The position numbers were made by a program, and so were the translations under genes. Positions 1 through 8,643 of a DNA stretch of 64,000 bases are shown here, one piece after another; position 1 is the first letter of the stretch, and every line of letters starts with the position of its first letter. This DNA is from Opitutaceae bacterium (GTDB lineage Bacteria > Verrucomicrobiota > Verrucomicrobiia > Opitutales > Opitutaceae): assembly GCA_024233285.1 (NCBI GenBank), contig JACKPU010000010.1, forward strand, positions 40,943 through 104,942, in the 5' to 3' direction. Under the pieces are notes generated by a model. It worked only from the letters and a program-made list of their open reading frames with translations. It was not told the origin of the DNA and did no database searches.

Positions 1-258
1 GCGGGCGACCAAACCGTCGTGATATTCACGGACGACATCCAGAGCCGAAATATCCTTAAGCTCGACCAACGACGGAATCACTCCCTGGCCGCCGAACGAG
101 ACCTCCGAACCGCTCAGTAATCGCGAACCCACACTCAGCGAGAACTTCGGTTCCACGTAAAAATCATCCAAGTCAAAGTCAGGGATCTCATTCTCGGGGT
201 TTTGGGCATGCACCAACGCAGTCAGGCCGAGGGCGAGGATCGGGTAAAAACGCTTCAT
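1..258 (-). CDS. N-terminus of a secreted protein, cut by the window edge
   Basis: Only the first 86 codons are present; the gene runs off the left edge. It begins ATG at 258 with a short signal-peptide-like segment, MKRFYPILALGLTALVHAQN, ending in a plausible AQ/N cleavage region. The mature part starts acidic (PENEIPDFDLDDF) and continues with alternating polar and hydrophobic residues (EPKFSLSVGSRLL), which could be beta strands of an outer-membrane or periplasmic protein. I cannot name a family. It lies 97 bp downstream of, and on the same strand as, the three-gene ParA operon, so it could be co-transcribed or have its own promoter in 259-355. Confidence 0.7.
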   Translation of the reverse strand, partial: MKRFYPILALGLTALVHAQNPENEIPDFDLDDFYVEPKFSLSVGSRLLSGSEVSFGGQGVIPSLVELKDISALDVVREYHDGLVAR

Positions 259-355
259 AAGTGGGTCGATAAGTCAGGAGTCTGACGGCAAAGGAAAGAA
301 AAGGTTGCACAAGATTTGTGCCGGCCAAGCGGGAGTCAATGGAGGATTCCGGCCC

Positions 356-1039
356 TTATTCGTTAAATTCGTCCCGCTGGGCCGCCGCTTTGCGCTCCGC
401 TTCTAGCGCCGCAGCCGCGGCCGGATCGATCGCCGCCTCGCGCTCCTTCAACCGGCGCTCCCATCCTTGGAGCCCCTCCGCCTTGTGCTCCAACTCACTC
501 TCCTTTTCCTGCTGGGATTGCACCTTTTCAAACAGGGTATTTTCACTCTCCTCCAAAAACTGCTCTCGCTCGCGAATCTGCTGTTTCGCTTCCCGGAGCG
601 AAGCCTCCTGTTTCTCCAATTCAGCCTTGAGCTGCTCCAATGCCGCCCGCTCTTCCGGACTGGCCTCGGCCCGGACCGGGGCTTGCGCCTGCCGGGCTTG
701 TAACAGCCGTTCCCGCGCGTGGAGCAACGCCTCGCCCTCGGCCAGTTCGCGCTCGCGTTCGGCCAGCCGCACCTCGGCATCGGCCACGGCGCGTTCGCGT
801 TCGGCCAACAGCATTTCCAACTGACGCAGCGACTTCTCCAGATCCGTGATGCGTTCCTGATCAAGCGTGGCCGGCTCGCCCCACGGCGTGCGGGTCGAGG
901 CCACGATGGCCTTGATGGATTCCCGCGCCGTATTCGACGCCTCGGACACTTCAAACGAGGAACGGCGGCGCAACCGCAACGCGGGCGGTGCGGGATTTTT
1001 GGTGGGGAACCCGACCTTCTGCTCCGAATCTCCGGCCAT
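356..1039 (-). CDS. Coiled-coil protein of unknown function, third gene of the ParA operon
   Basis: A 227-residue soluble protein. Residues about 1-55 are Pro/Arg/Ser-rich and probably unstructured; from about residue 60 to the end it is almost uninterrupted charged heptads (for example LEKSLRQLEMLLAERERA, then RERELAEGEALLHARERLL), a long coiled coil. There is no signal peptide or membrane segment. It starts 6 bp after the stop of the 278-residue gene, so the two are surely in one operon with the ParA-like ATPase. In other systems orphan ParA ATPases work with small coiled-coil partners; that this protein is such a partner is inference only. No named family recognised. Confidence 0.75.
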   Translation of the reverse strand: MAGDSEQKVGFPTKNPAPPALRLRRRSSFEVSEASNTARESIKAIVASTRTPWGEPATLDQERITDLEKSLRQLEMLLAERERAVADAEVRLAERERELAEGEALLHARERLLQARQAQAPVRAEASPEERAALEQLKAELEKQEASLREAKQQIREREQFLEESENTLFEKVQSQQEKESELEHKAEGLQGWERRLKEREAAIDPAAAAALEAERKAAAQRDEFNE

Positions 1040-1045
1040 GTCGGG

Positions 1046-1882
1046 TTACTTTCCGAATAGTCGGGAGAAAAATCCCTTTTTTGCCGGTTCGGTTTTCTTG
1101 CCGCCGACCAGAGGGGCCAGCACGGCCGTCACCCGCGCCTCCGCTTCGGGGCTGTTCAGCACCATGACTTCGCGCGCCAAGTCGGCCCCGCCTTCCACTT
1201 TGGCCCGCAGGGCCGTCAAGTCTTCGCCAAAATACTCAATCGCCGCGGCGGTCCGCTCCGGCGAGCCGCCGGGCCGGCTGACTTGGGCCAGGCACTCGAT
1301 CAAATGCAGTCCCTTGCTGCCGGCGCGATAGGGCAGCAACGCCGCCAAGCCCGCTTCATCGACATGCGACAGCGCATTGAGCAAGGTCCGAAAATCGCCG
1401 CCCACGATGACGTTTTGCGACATGCTTTGCGCGAATTTGGCGAATTCCCCGAGCGTGGAAAGTTTTTCCAGCCGGCAGAAATCGCGCGTGTCCGCGTCGA
1501 GACCGGTGAGGTTGATGGGAAACGACTCCGCGATCCCCAGCTTCGCGAGGTTCTTCAACAGCGGGTTCTCGCGCTCCGCCGAGACTTCGGCCTGCTGCAC
1601 CATGTCGCCAAACGGATCGTCGAAAGCCAGAGTGTCTTTCAAAATGGTAATGAGCAGATCAATCCGGCCCGGATACCCCTTCATGACGAGCAACTCAGCG
1701 ACTTCGTCATACCCAAGATCGATGTAAGTCGCGGGCGTTTCCTCGGGCCCCTTGATCGGCCAATCGGGCCCCTCGAGGTTTTGCGCCAGACTGCTGAGCG
1801 ACGTGTCCACCATGATCGACGAGGCAAACGCGGCGCGCACCTCATCCCAATCCTTGGCGGTGTAAGCGGATGTGTCGGACAT
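1046..1882 (-). CDS. Unknown soluble protein, second gene of the ParA operon
   Basis: A 278-residue protein with no signal peptide or membrane helix. The body (about 1-245) looks like a mixed helical fold with acidic bias (DWDEVRAAFASSIMVDTSL near the start). The tail, GGKKTEPAKKGFFSRLFGK, is basic and ends in an amphipathic FFSRLFGK motif, which in other proteins serves as a membrane-surface or partner-binding tail. It sits 17 bp after the parA-like stop and 6 bp before the coiled-coil gene. I do not recognise the family. A role as cargo adaptor or regulator of the ATPase is a guess from context. Confidence 0.75.
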   Translation of the reverse strand: MSDTSAYTAKDWDEVRAAFASSIMVDTSLSSLAQNLEGPDWPIKGPEETPATYIDLGYDEVAELLVMKGYPGRIDLLITILKDTLAFDDPFGDMVQQAEVSAERENPLLKNLAKLGIAESFPINLTGLDADTRDFCRLEKLSTLGEFAKFAQSMSQNVIVGGDFRTLLNALSHVDEAGLAALLPYRAGSKGLHLIECLAQVSRPGGSPERTAAAIEYFGEDLTALRAKVEGGADLAREVMVLNSPEAEARVTAVLAPLVGGKKTEPAKKGFFSRLFGK

Positions 1883-1899
1883 GATGGTAATGATGAGGG

Positions 1900-2799
1900 T
1901 TAGGAGCCGATCGGGCCCATGCGAATGATTTCATCGGCCAGTCGCCGATAGTCGGTGATGACGCTTTCCTGCGATCCGTCGTCCGACTCCTGCGCCAACA
2001 GGGCCACGGGCAGCCCCAAAGTGACCGCCCGGCGCACGACCATCGCATCACGAATCTGGGTCTGAAAAATCTTGGCGTCCGCCGCCACGCGTTTGGCCGC
2101 GCGGAATTGGTTCATGCGCAGTTGCATTCGCATCTTGGGCACTTCGATGTCCACGCCGGTCTTGATCGAGTTGAAAACGATGCCGCGGACTTGCGCCGCC
2201 GGCCCCATGGCGGCTTGGCGAAAGCTCGCCGACACCTGATGAAACCGGCCCAGCTTGTCCACCAGCAGCGTGAAACCGATCAAACTCAATGCGTCGGGAT
2301 TGGCCGGCACGATAATCTCATTGCAACTGAACACGCCGCATTGGGAGGCGCGCAGGATATTCGGCGGGCAGTCGAACAGGATGTAGTCATACTGGTCCTC
2401 GATTTCCGCCAGCTGCCGCTGAAAAACGAGGTAATGCGGCACCTTGGGGTCGCCGGCATATTCGTTTTCCAAATCCACCAAATTGAAATTCGTCGGCACC
2501 AGATCCAGTCCCGGCAAAACCTTCGCCCCCGTCTTGTCCTCGACCACGTCGCGAAAAACAATGTCGCGGATCTTCGCGGTGCCGGGGTCGAAGATCGACA
2601 AAATCGCGCCCTCATTGGTCGCGTTGATCTTGTTCCATCGTTCCAGGCGCAGCAGCCAGATGCTGGCGTTCGATTGGGTGTCCAAATCGAAAAGCAGCAC
2701 TTTCTTGCCCAGCCGGGCCAGGCCGGCCGCGGTGTTGACGATCAGCGACGTCTTGCCGACGCCACCCTTGTAATTGATAAAACTGATTTTTCGCGCCAT
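1900..2799 (-). CDS. Orphan ParA/MinD-type P-loop ATPase
   Basis: A 299-residue ParA-superfamily ATPase. The deviant Walker A motif with signature lysine, KGGVGKTS, lies at residues 11-18; the Walker A' region reads LLFDLDTQSNAS (about 36-47) and Walker B is YILFDCPPN. Such ATPases dimerise on ATP, bind DNA or membrane non-specifically and position plasmids, chromosomes, carboxysomes or receptor arrays. The short N-terminus lacks the helix-turn-helix of type Ia plasmid ParA. No ParB gene or obvious parS cluster is seen nearby; instead two unknown genes follow at 17 and 6 bp. A chromosomal cargo-positioning role is therefore more likely than plasmid partition, but the cargo is unknown. Confidence 0.9.
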   Translation of the reverse strand: MARKISFINYKGGVGKTSLIVNTAAGLARLGKKVLLFDLDTQSNASIWLLRLERWNKINATNEGAILSIFDPGTAKIRDIVFRDVVEDKTGAKVLPGLDLVPTNFNLVDLENEYAGDPKVPHYLVFQRQLAEIEDQYDYILFDCPPNILRASQCGVFSCNEIIVPANPDALSLIGFTLLVDKLGRFHQVSASFRQAAMGPAAQVRGIVFNSIKTGVDIEVPKMRMQLRMNQFRAAKRVAADAKIFQTQIRDAMVVRRAVTLGLPVALLAQESDDGSQESVITDYRRLADEIIRMGPIGS

Positions 2800-2942
2800 G
2801 CGGGGTGGATTCGTAAACAGGCTTAGGGAGCGGGAGTTACGCTGTGCCGTAATCGGACGGCTCGCGAGCCCAAAACACCCGCCGGCGCTTTTGACGCATT
2901 ATTTGCAAATCCTTGCCCACCAGTCATCGTGGCCCGCTCGCC

Positions 2943-3431
2943 ATGACAAATCCGGATTTCAAGGAGCAACTGCGGCAGCTCATCTTGCGCCAATTGCAGA
3001 CCGAATATGCGCAGCAAACCCAAGCCGCCGAACTGGCCCACGACGAAGCCATCAGCGAGGAAAGCCGGCCGGAAAACAAATACGACACGCACAGCCAGGA
3101 GGCGGCTTATCTTGCCGAAGGCCAGGCCAAGCTCGCCGCCGAAATCGCCGAATCGATCACGCATTACCAAGCACTCGCCCTGCCCGCCTTCAGCGAATCC
3201 ACCCCGCTGGCCCTCGGCGCACTCGTGCAGCTCTCCTCCCGGCGCGGGGATGGTTGGTATTTTCTCGGGCCGCGGGCGGGCGGGCTCGAGATCGAATTGC
3301 CCGGCCATGGCAGTGTTTGCGTGCTGACCCCGCAATCGCCGCTCGGCCGCCAGATCCTCGGCCAACGTCTGGGCGCTGCCGTCACGCTACCCGGCCGAGG
3401 TGACAGTGCCACCATCAGCCGGGTGCGTTGA
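2943..3431 (+). CDS. GreA/GreB C-terminal-domain-like protein
   Basis: A 162-residue protein that resembles transcription elongation factor GreA/B in its second half: a helical N-terminal part (about 1-85, KEQLRQLILRQLQTEYAQ) followed by a beta-rich FKBP-like domain (about 90-162) ending with the typical SPLGRQILGQRLGAAVTL stretch, as in the SPIGRALIGK-type ending of Gre factors. The N-terminal antiparallel coiled coil with its acidic tip is not clear, so it may bind RNA polymerase without cleaving backtracked RNA, like Rnk or other Gre-domain proteins. The ATG at 2943 is chosen over an in-frame TTG at 2913; neither has a strong ribosome-binding site. It is divergent from the parA-like gene. 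Confidence 0.7.
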   Translation: MTNPDFKEQLRQLILRQLQTEYAQQTQAAELAHDEAISEESRPENKYDTHSQEAAYLAEGQAKLAAEIAESITHYQALALPAFSESTPLALGALVQLSSRRGDGWYFLGPRAGGLEIELPGHGSVCVLTPQSPLGRQILGQRLGAAVTLPGRGDSATISRVR

Positions 3432-3437
3432 CCAGCC

Positions 3438-4121
3438 TCACGCGTTCAGCCGAAAGACCACCGGCACCACCATGCTGAAGCGCACGATGCGACCGTGCCG
3501 CCGGCCGGGCTCGAAGCGCCACTTGCGCACCGCGGCCAGCGCGGCCGCATCGAATTCGCGGCTGGAGCTGCGAACCACGCGGACCGAGCTCACGTTGCCC
3601 GATTCATCGACGTTGAACTCAACCACCACCTCGCCGGACAATCCTTTCATGCGCGCTTCCGCCGGATAGCGCGGCGGGATTTGTGCCAAGGCGCGCGGGA
3701 CGCGGTCCAAGTTCGCGGCGTTGAGCACCCCGCCGTCCAGACGCAAACCGTCGGGCACCCCTTCCGGCACTCCGATCACGCCGGGATCGATCACCGTGGT
3801 GGCATGCTTGTCCGTGGGCACCACCGGCTCGCTGACCGTCCTGAAGTCGCTCCGATCATCCACAAACGGTGAGCGATCCGGCGAAGACGGATTGGCCACG
3901 TCCGTATTTCCTTTGCGCAGGGACTCAGTGGGCGCATCGCGCTCCGGATCCCAAAGCACCACCTCGATCGGCTCGTCGGGAATCGGCGGCAATGGCGTGT
4001 GACAAATTTCCTTGGTGTCATCGGCTGACGTGACCGTCTTGGCCACCGGGCGGGAGCCCAACAAAAGCGCCGCGTGAAAAAGCAGCGCGCACAAGGCGGG
4101 AATGATGAATCGTTTTTTCAT
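3438..4121 (-). CDS. TonB family energy-transducer-like protein
   Basis: A 227-residue protein with one N-terminal membrane segment (FIIPALCALLFHAALLLGS, residues about 5-22), a Pro- and Asp-rich periplasmic linker (about 40-140) and a C-terminal TonB domain (about 145-227) carrying the family pattern PPRYPAEARMKGLSGEVVV followed by DAAALAAVRKWRFEPG. TonB passes proton-motive energy to outer-membrane receptors. No exbB, exbD or TonB-dependent receptor is next to it. It faces the Gre-like gene, with stops 6 bp apart. A second reading is a TonB-domain protein for envelope stress or secretion rather than iron or vitamin uptake. Confidence 0.85.
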   Translation of the reverse strand: MKKRFIIPALCALLFHAALLLGSRPVAKTVTSADDTKEICHTPLPPIPDEPIEVVLWDPERDAPTESLRKGNTDVANPSSPDRSPFVDDRSDFRTVSEPVVPTDKHATTVIDPGVIGVPEGVPDGLRLDGGVLNAANLDRVPRALAQIPPRYPAEARMKGLSGEVVVEFNVDESGNVSSVRVVRSSSREFDAAALAAVRKWRFEPGRRHGRIVRFSMVVPVVFRLNA

Positions 4122-4195
4122 GTTGTCCTCCTTTGGGGGTTCAAGAGGACAACGGCGGACTTATCCGCTTTTTAGAAAAATCTACGCGATTTTCG

Positions 4196-6406
4196 TCATG
4201 CCCCAGACCACTTGAAGATCGTGGTCGTGTGCGGCGGCAGCGTCAGCAGCAAGGATTGCGGGTGGCCGTCGGCCGGCACCGGCTCGGTGTGCCGCGCGCC
4301 GTCGTTGCCCAATCCGCTGCCACCGTAGTATTCGCTGTTGGTGTTCATCACCTCGCGCCAAAGTCCGGCGCGCGGCACGCCCACCCGATATTTCGTCCGC
4401 ACCACCGGGGTGAAGTGTCCGACCACGGCCAGCGCCGACTGCTGATCGCGGCTCGTGCGCAGGTAGGCGACAACACTGGCCTCATGATCGTAACACGCCA
4501 GCCACTGAAAGCCCTGCGGGTCGAGATCGCCTGCGCCCAGGGCCGGATCGCCCGTATAGAGCCGGTTCAAATCCTGCACCAGACGCCGCACGCCTTCGTG
4601 GTCGGGATACTGGCAAAGATGCCAGTCGAGGCTTCGCCGGTAATCCCACTCATGCGATTGCGCAAACTCACCGCCCATGAACAGCAGCTTCTTGCCCGGC
4701 CACGCCCACATGTGCGCATAAAGCGCGCGCAAATTCGCGGCCTTTTCCGGAATGTGCCAGGCGCCCATTTTGAACAGCATGGAGCCTTTGCCGTGCACGA
4801 CTTCGTCGTGGGAGAAAACCGTCACGAAGTTTTCGGCATATTGGTAAAGCATGCCGAACGTGAGGTCGTTTTGGTGCCATTTGCGATGCACCGCCTCCTT
4901 GCTGAAGTAGCGCAGAGTGTCGTGCATCCAACCCATGTTCCATTTGAAATCGAAACCGAGTCCGCCCTCGCTCACCGGCCGGCTCACCGCCGGAAATGAC
5001 GTGGACTCCTCGGCGATCGTGATGACGCCGGGATAATACCGGTGCACGAGTTCGTTGGTGTGCCGCAGAAACGCGATCGCCTCGAGATTTTCGCGGCCGC
5101 CGAGTTCGTTGGGAATCCATTCCCCGGCCTTGCGCGAGTAATCGAGATACAACATCGACGCCACGGCGTCGACGCGCAGCCCGTCGATGTGATAACGGTC
5201 GAGCCAGGACAACGCATTGGCCGCGAGGAAGCAGCGCACTTCATTGCGGCCATAGTTGAAGATCAACGTGCCCCAGTCCATGTGCGCGCCCTTGCGCGGA
5301 TCCGCGTGCTCGTAGAGATGCGTGCCGTCGAATTCCGCCAGTGCGAACGCGTCGCGCGGAAAGTGCGCGGGCACCCAATCGAGGATCACGCCGATCCCGC
5401 GCTGATGCAGGTGATCCACAAACCACGCAAAATCATCCGGCGTGCCGAAGCGATGCGTCGGCGCGTAGAACCCCGTGACTTGATAACCCCATGATCCGTC
5501 AAACGGATGCTCCGCCACCGGCATGATCTCAATGTGCGTGAAACCCATCTCCACTGCGTAGTCGGCCAGTTGCGGCGCCATTTCGCGATAGCTCAGCAGG
5601 CGCGCGGGATCGTTGGGGTCCCGGCGCCAGGATCCGAGATGCACTTCATAAATCGAAATCGGCCGGTCCACGCTGGCCGCGTTTTGCGCGCGCCGTTCCA
5701 TCCAGTCCCCATCGTTCCATTCGTGCCGGCGCGGATTGTGCACCACGGAGGCGTTGTTCGGCGGCGCTTCGAAATATGTGCCGTAAGGATCCGTTTTGAC
5801 CCGCGTGTTGCCCTGCTGGTCGCGAATCTGAAATTTGTAGAGCTCACCCTCTCCCAGCCCCGGGATGAACAGTTCCCAGACCCCCGAAGCGCCCATGACC
5901 CGCATCGGGTGATAACGACCATCCCACGCGTTGAAATTTCCCACCACGGAAACCTGCGAGGCACTCGGCGCCCACACGGCAAAAGCCACCCCGGCCACCC
6001 CGTCAACCGTGCGCAAATGCGCGCCCAATTTCTCGTAGATGCGGTGTTCGTTCCCTTCGTTGAACAAATACAAATCCTGCTCACCCAGCGTCGGCCAAAA
6101 CGCATAGGGGTCTTTCACCCGGCGTTCCTGCCCGCGATAATCCGTAACCCGCACTTCGTAGTGAAAGTGCTTGCGGCGACGCGGCAGGAAAACCTCGAAG
6201 AAGCCCTCCGGGGCCAGCTGTTCCATCGGGTGCGACTCACCGCGCGTGAGATCAACCAGCGTGCAAGCCGCCGCGTCCTGCAAAAACACCCGCACCACCA
6301 AGCCGCGCTGTTTGCGCTGACTCGCCGCATGCATGCCGAGCAGGTCATGCGGGGCGGCATGGCGCGCTTGCAAAAGGGATTGGAGCTCGGTTTCGGAAAT
6401 GATCAT
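4196..6406 (-). CDS. glgB: 1,4-alpha-glucan branching enzyme
   Basis: A 736-residue glycogen branching enzyme that makes alpha-1,6 branches in glycogen. An N-terminal domain (about 1-110) precedes a CBM48 module and a GH13 barrel. The barrel shows YEVHLGSWRRDP, EIMPVAEHPFDGSWGYQVTG, the nucleophile region DGLRVDAVASMLYLDYSR, the acid/base region ITIAEEST, and FSHDEVVHGKGSM. All are standard GlgB landmarks and the length matches the family. The ATG at 6406 (MIISETELQ) is preferred over upstream in-frame starts because homologues begin about here. The gene is divergent from the LptD-like gene. glgC lies 10.7 kb away on the same strand, so the glycogen genes are not in one operon. Confidence 0.96.
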   Translation of the reverse strand: MIISETELQSLLQARHAAPHDLLGMHAASQRKQRGLVVRVFLQDAAACTLVDLTRGESHPMEQLAPEGFFEVFLPRRRKHFHYEVRVTDYRGQERRVKDPYAFWPTLGEQDLYLFNEGNEHRIYEKLGAHLRTVDGVAGVAFAVWAPSASQVSVVGNFNAWDGRYHPMRVMGASGVWELFIPGLGEGELYKFQIRDQQGNTRVKTDPYGTYFEAPPNNASVVHNPRRHEWNDGDWMERRAQNAASVDRPISIYEVHLGSWRRDPNDPARLLSYREMAPQLADYAVEMGFTHIEIMPVAEHPFDGSWGYQVTGFYAPTHRFGTPDDFAWFVDHLHQRGIGVILDWVPAHFPRDAFALAEFDGTHLYEHADPRKGAHMDWGTLIFNYGRNEVRCFLAANALSWLDRYHIDGLRVDAVASMLYLDYSRKAGEWIPNELGGRENLEAIAFLRHTNELVHRYYPGVITIAEESTSFPAVSRPVSEGGLGFDFKWNMGWMHDTLRYFSKEAVHRKWHQNDLTFGMLYQYAENFVTVFSHDEVVHGKGSMLFKMGAWHIPEKAANLRALYAHMWAWPGKKLLFMGGEFAQSHEWDYRRSLDWHLCQYPDHEGVRRLVQDLNRLYTGDPALGAGDLDPQGFQWLACYDHEASVVAYLRTSRDQQSALAVVGHFTPVVRTKYRVGVPRAGLWREVMNTNSEYYGGSGLGNDGARHTEPVPADGHPQSLLLTLPPHTTTIFKWSGA

Positions 6407-6539
6407 GGGCGGCAATGCGTGGTCGCGCGGCGTTATAGCCGCCGGATTCAACCCAAAGGTCAACCCCGGCAGCGCGGCCACCGCTTAGCGAAAACCATGC
6501 CATGCGATCCTGCAAGCGGGCTTGCTTGCATTCCGTCCG

Positions 6540-8642
6540 ATGCCTTTGCTCCGCAGCGTGATTCAGCGTTTCCGCCTGCTCTGCCTGTGCCTTGCTTTCC
6601 CCGCCGCCGTCCTGCACGGACAGTCCGGCGCGGGCTCGAATCTGACCGCACAAACCTCGACGGTTGATCAGCAAAACAACGTGGTGGTGTTTTCCGGCAA
6701 CGCGCAGTTGACCGATGGACAGACCCTGCTTCAGGCCGATGAGATTCGCTACGCTTACGCTACCGGCGAGGCCGTGGCCACCGGCCATGTGAGTTTCACG
6801 CGCGGCCCCGAGCGCATTCTTGCCGATCGGCTCGTTTACCGGCGCAACGAGCGCACGTTCAGCGCCGAAAACGTGCGCGTCGGGCGTTTTCCTTACTACG
6901 TTTCCGGAGTTCGGGCGGAGGGTAATCAGACCGAGGTCACCGTTTACGACGCCACGCTGAGTGTGCGCGAACCCGGTCCGTATCAGCCGAGTATTTCCGC
7001 CGATCCGCTCATCTACGTGCGCGGCGAGGAAATCGTGGCGCAAAACGCCCGTATCGGCGTCGGCGATGTGCGCCCGGTGACCCTGCCCAAATTCACCTAC
7101 AAACTGAATCTGCCGTTTGTCTCCTACCTTTCACTCAGCGCGGGTTATCGTTCGTCCCTGGGTTTGTTCACCCTCGCCGGGGCGCACATTCCCATCGCGC
7201 CGGAAACCCGCATCGGTGGCACCCTCGGGGTTTACACCCAGCGCGGCATCATGTTCGGCCCTTCCGCCCATTATGAATCCAATCGCGACGGCCTCGAGGT
7301 GGCCGGCGATCTGCTTTCCGGCTTCATCAATGACCACGGCGACAAACTCACCGATGTGATCGGACGCACCGTGCCGGAGGAGCGCGGCTATTTGCAATGG
7401 TGGCACGCCCAGGATCTGACCCCAAAGCTGCGGGTCACCGCCCAACTCAATTACTGGAAGGATTCCGAGATTCTGCGCGATTTTCGGCCGGACGATTTCT
7501 TTCGCGTGCAGGAGCCCGACAACTATCTGCAGGCCATATATTCCGCTGATCGTTGGTTCATGACTGCCTTCACCCGGCTGCGGCCCAATGATTTTCAACG
7601 GGTGCAGGAACGGCTGCCCGAGGTGCGATTCGACCTCCCGGCCCTCGCGGTCGGCGGCGGGGCCTACCTGCGGGCCCAGGCCGGTGTCGCGGCATTGCGC
7701 GAAAAGCCTCCCGGGGATATCGGCCCCGAAATCCGCAGCGACCGGGTGGATACCTACTTCGCGCTGACCCGTCCGATCGCGCGGGCCGATTGGTTCAGTT
7801 TCGCCCCCATCGCCGGCGTGCGGGCCACGCATTATAACCGCGCGACCGGCGGACGCGACCATTACACCCGCGTGCTGGGCGAATTCGGTTTTGATGCCGA
7901 ACTGAGGTTTTCCAAAACATGGGATTACCAAAACGAAGTCTGGGGCATCAACGGCATCCGCCATCTGCTCACTCCTGTGTTCGGGTATCGCTACGTGCCC
8001 GGCGCGGAAAAGGGCCGGGCGTGGATTCCCGCCGTCGATTCCCGCACCTTCGGCACCTACCTGCCGGTGCTCGGATTTGGCGACATGCGCAATCTCGACG
8101 ACCTCTCCCCGCACCACATTCTGCGCGTCGGTTTGAACAACACCTGGCAGACCCGCGATGAAACCTATGGCTCGCGCGACCTGCTGACGCTGAATCTCGC
8201 CAACGATTTCCGGTTCGACCGGGTGGCCGGCCAGCGCACCGCCTCCGACCTCCACACATTCGTCGCCTTCTCGCCGGCGCACTGGCTGCAATTCGATTTC
8301 TATCAACGTCTCGACGTCGCCGATTTCACCCTCGAAGAGTTCAACACCGGGTTGACGCTGCGCGACGGCGATGCCTGGGCGCTGCGTCTCTCCAGCCATT
8401 TTCTCCGCCGCGAAATCGAGGAATACGTGCTCTCCTATGAACAGCGGCTGAACGAATCACTCGCCCTGCTGACGAAGCTGCACTACGACACCCGCCGCCA
8501 GCGCTTTAACGAACAGGCCTACGGACTGCGCCAAAACCTCGGCAACACGTGGGACGTCCAGTATCTGGTCACCGTTTACGACGGCCCGCGCCGCGAAAGC
8601 GACTTCGGGTTCAACGTCACGGTCGAGGCGTTGGGCTTCTGA
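6540..8642 (+). CDS. LptD-like LPS-assembly outer-membrane protein
   Basis: A 700-residue outer-membrane protein. A signal peptide (RFRLLCLCLAFPAAVLHG, about 10-27) is followed by an OstA/LptA-type beta-jellyroll (about 35-150; NNVVVFSGNAQLTDGQTLLQ and ADRLVYRRNERTFSAENV) and a long beta-barrel region (about 200-700) ending in the aromatic-rich GFNVTVEALGF. This is the architecture of LptD, which inserts lipopolysaccharide into the outer leaflet. The overall match is to the organic-solvent-tolerance protein family; the cysteines needed for the disulfide pattern of E. coli LptD are not evident, as in many distant homologues. The first ATG at 6540 gives a better signal peptide than a TTG at 6522. 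No lptE or lptA is adjacent. Confidence 0.8.
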   Translation: MPLLRSVIQRFRLLCLCLAFPAAVLHGQSGAGSNLTAQTSTVDQQNNVVVFSGNAQLTDGQTLLQADEIRYAYATGEAVATGHVSFTRGPERILADRLVYRRNERTFSAENVRVGRFPYYVSGVRAEGNQTEVTVYDATLSVREPGPYQPSISADPLIYVRGEEIVAQNARIGVGDVRPVTLPKFTYKLNLPFVSYLSLSAGYRSSLGLFTLAGAHIPIAPETRIGGTLGVYTQRGIMFGPSAHYESNRDGLEVAGDLLSGFINDHGDKLTDVIGRTVPEERGYLQWWHAQDLTPKLRVTAQLNYWKDSEILRDFRPDDFFRVQEPDNYLQAIYSADRWFMTAFTRLRPNDFQRVQERLPEVRFDLPALAVGGGAYLRAQAGVAALREKPPGDIGPEIRSDRVDTYFALTRPIARADWFSFAPIAGVRATHYNRATGGRDHYTRVLGEFGFDAELRFSKTWDYQNEVWGINGIRHLLTPVFGYRYVPGAEKGRAWIPAVDSRTFGTYLPVLGFGDMRNLDDLSPHHILRVGLNNTWQTRDETYGSRDLLTLNLANDFRFDRVAGQRTASDLHTFVAFSPAHWLQFDFYQRLDVADFTLEEFNTGLTLRDGDAWALRLSSHFLRREIEEYVLSYEQRLNESLALLTKLHYDTRRQRFNEQAYGLRQNLGNTWDVQYLVTVYDGPRRESDFGFNVTVEALGF

Positions 8643-8643
8643 G

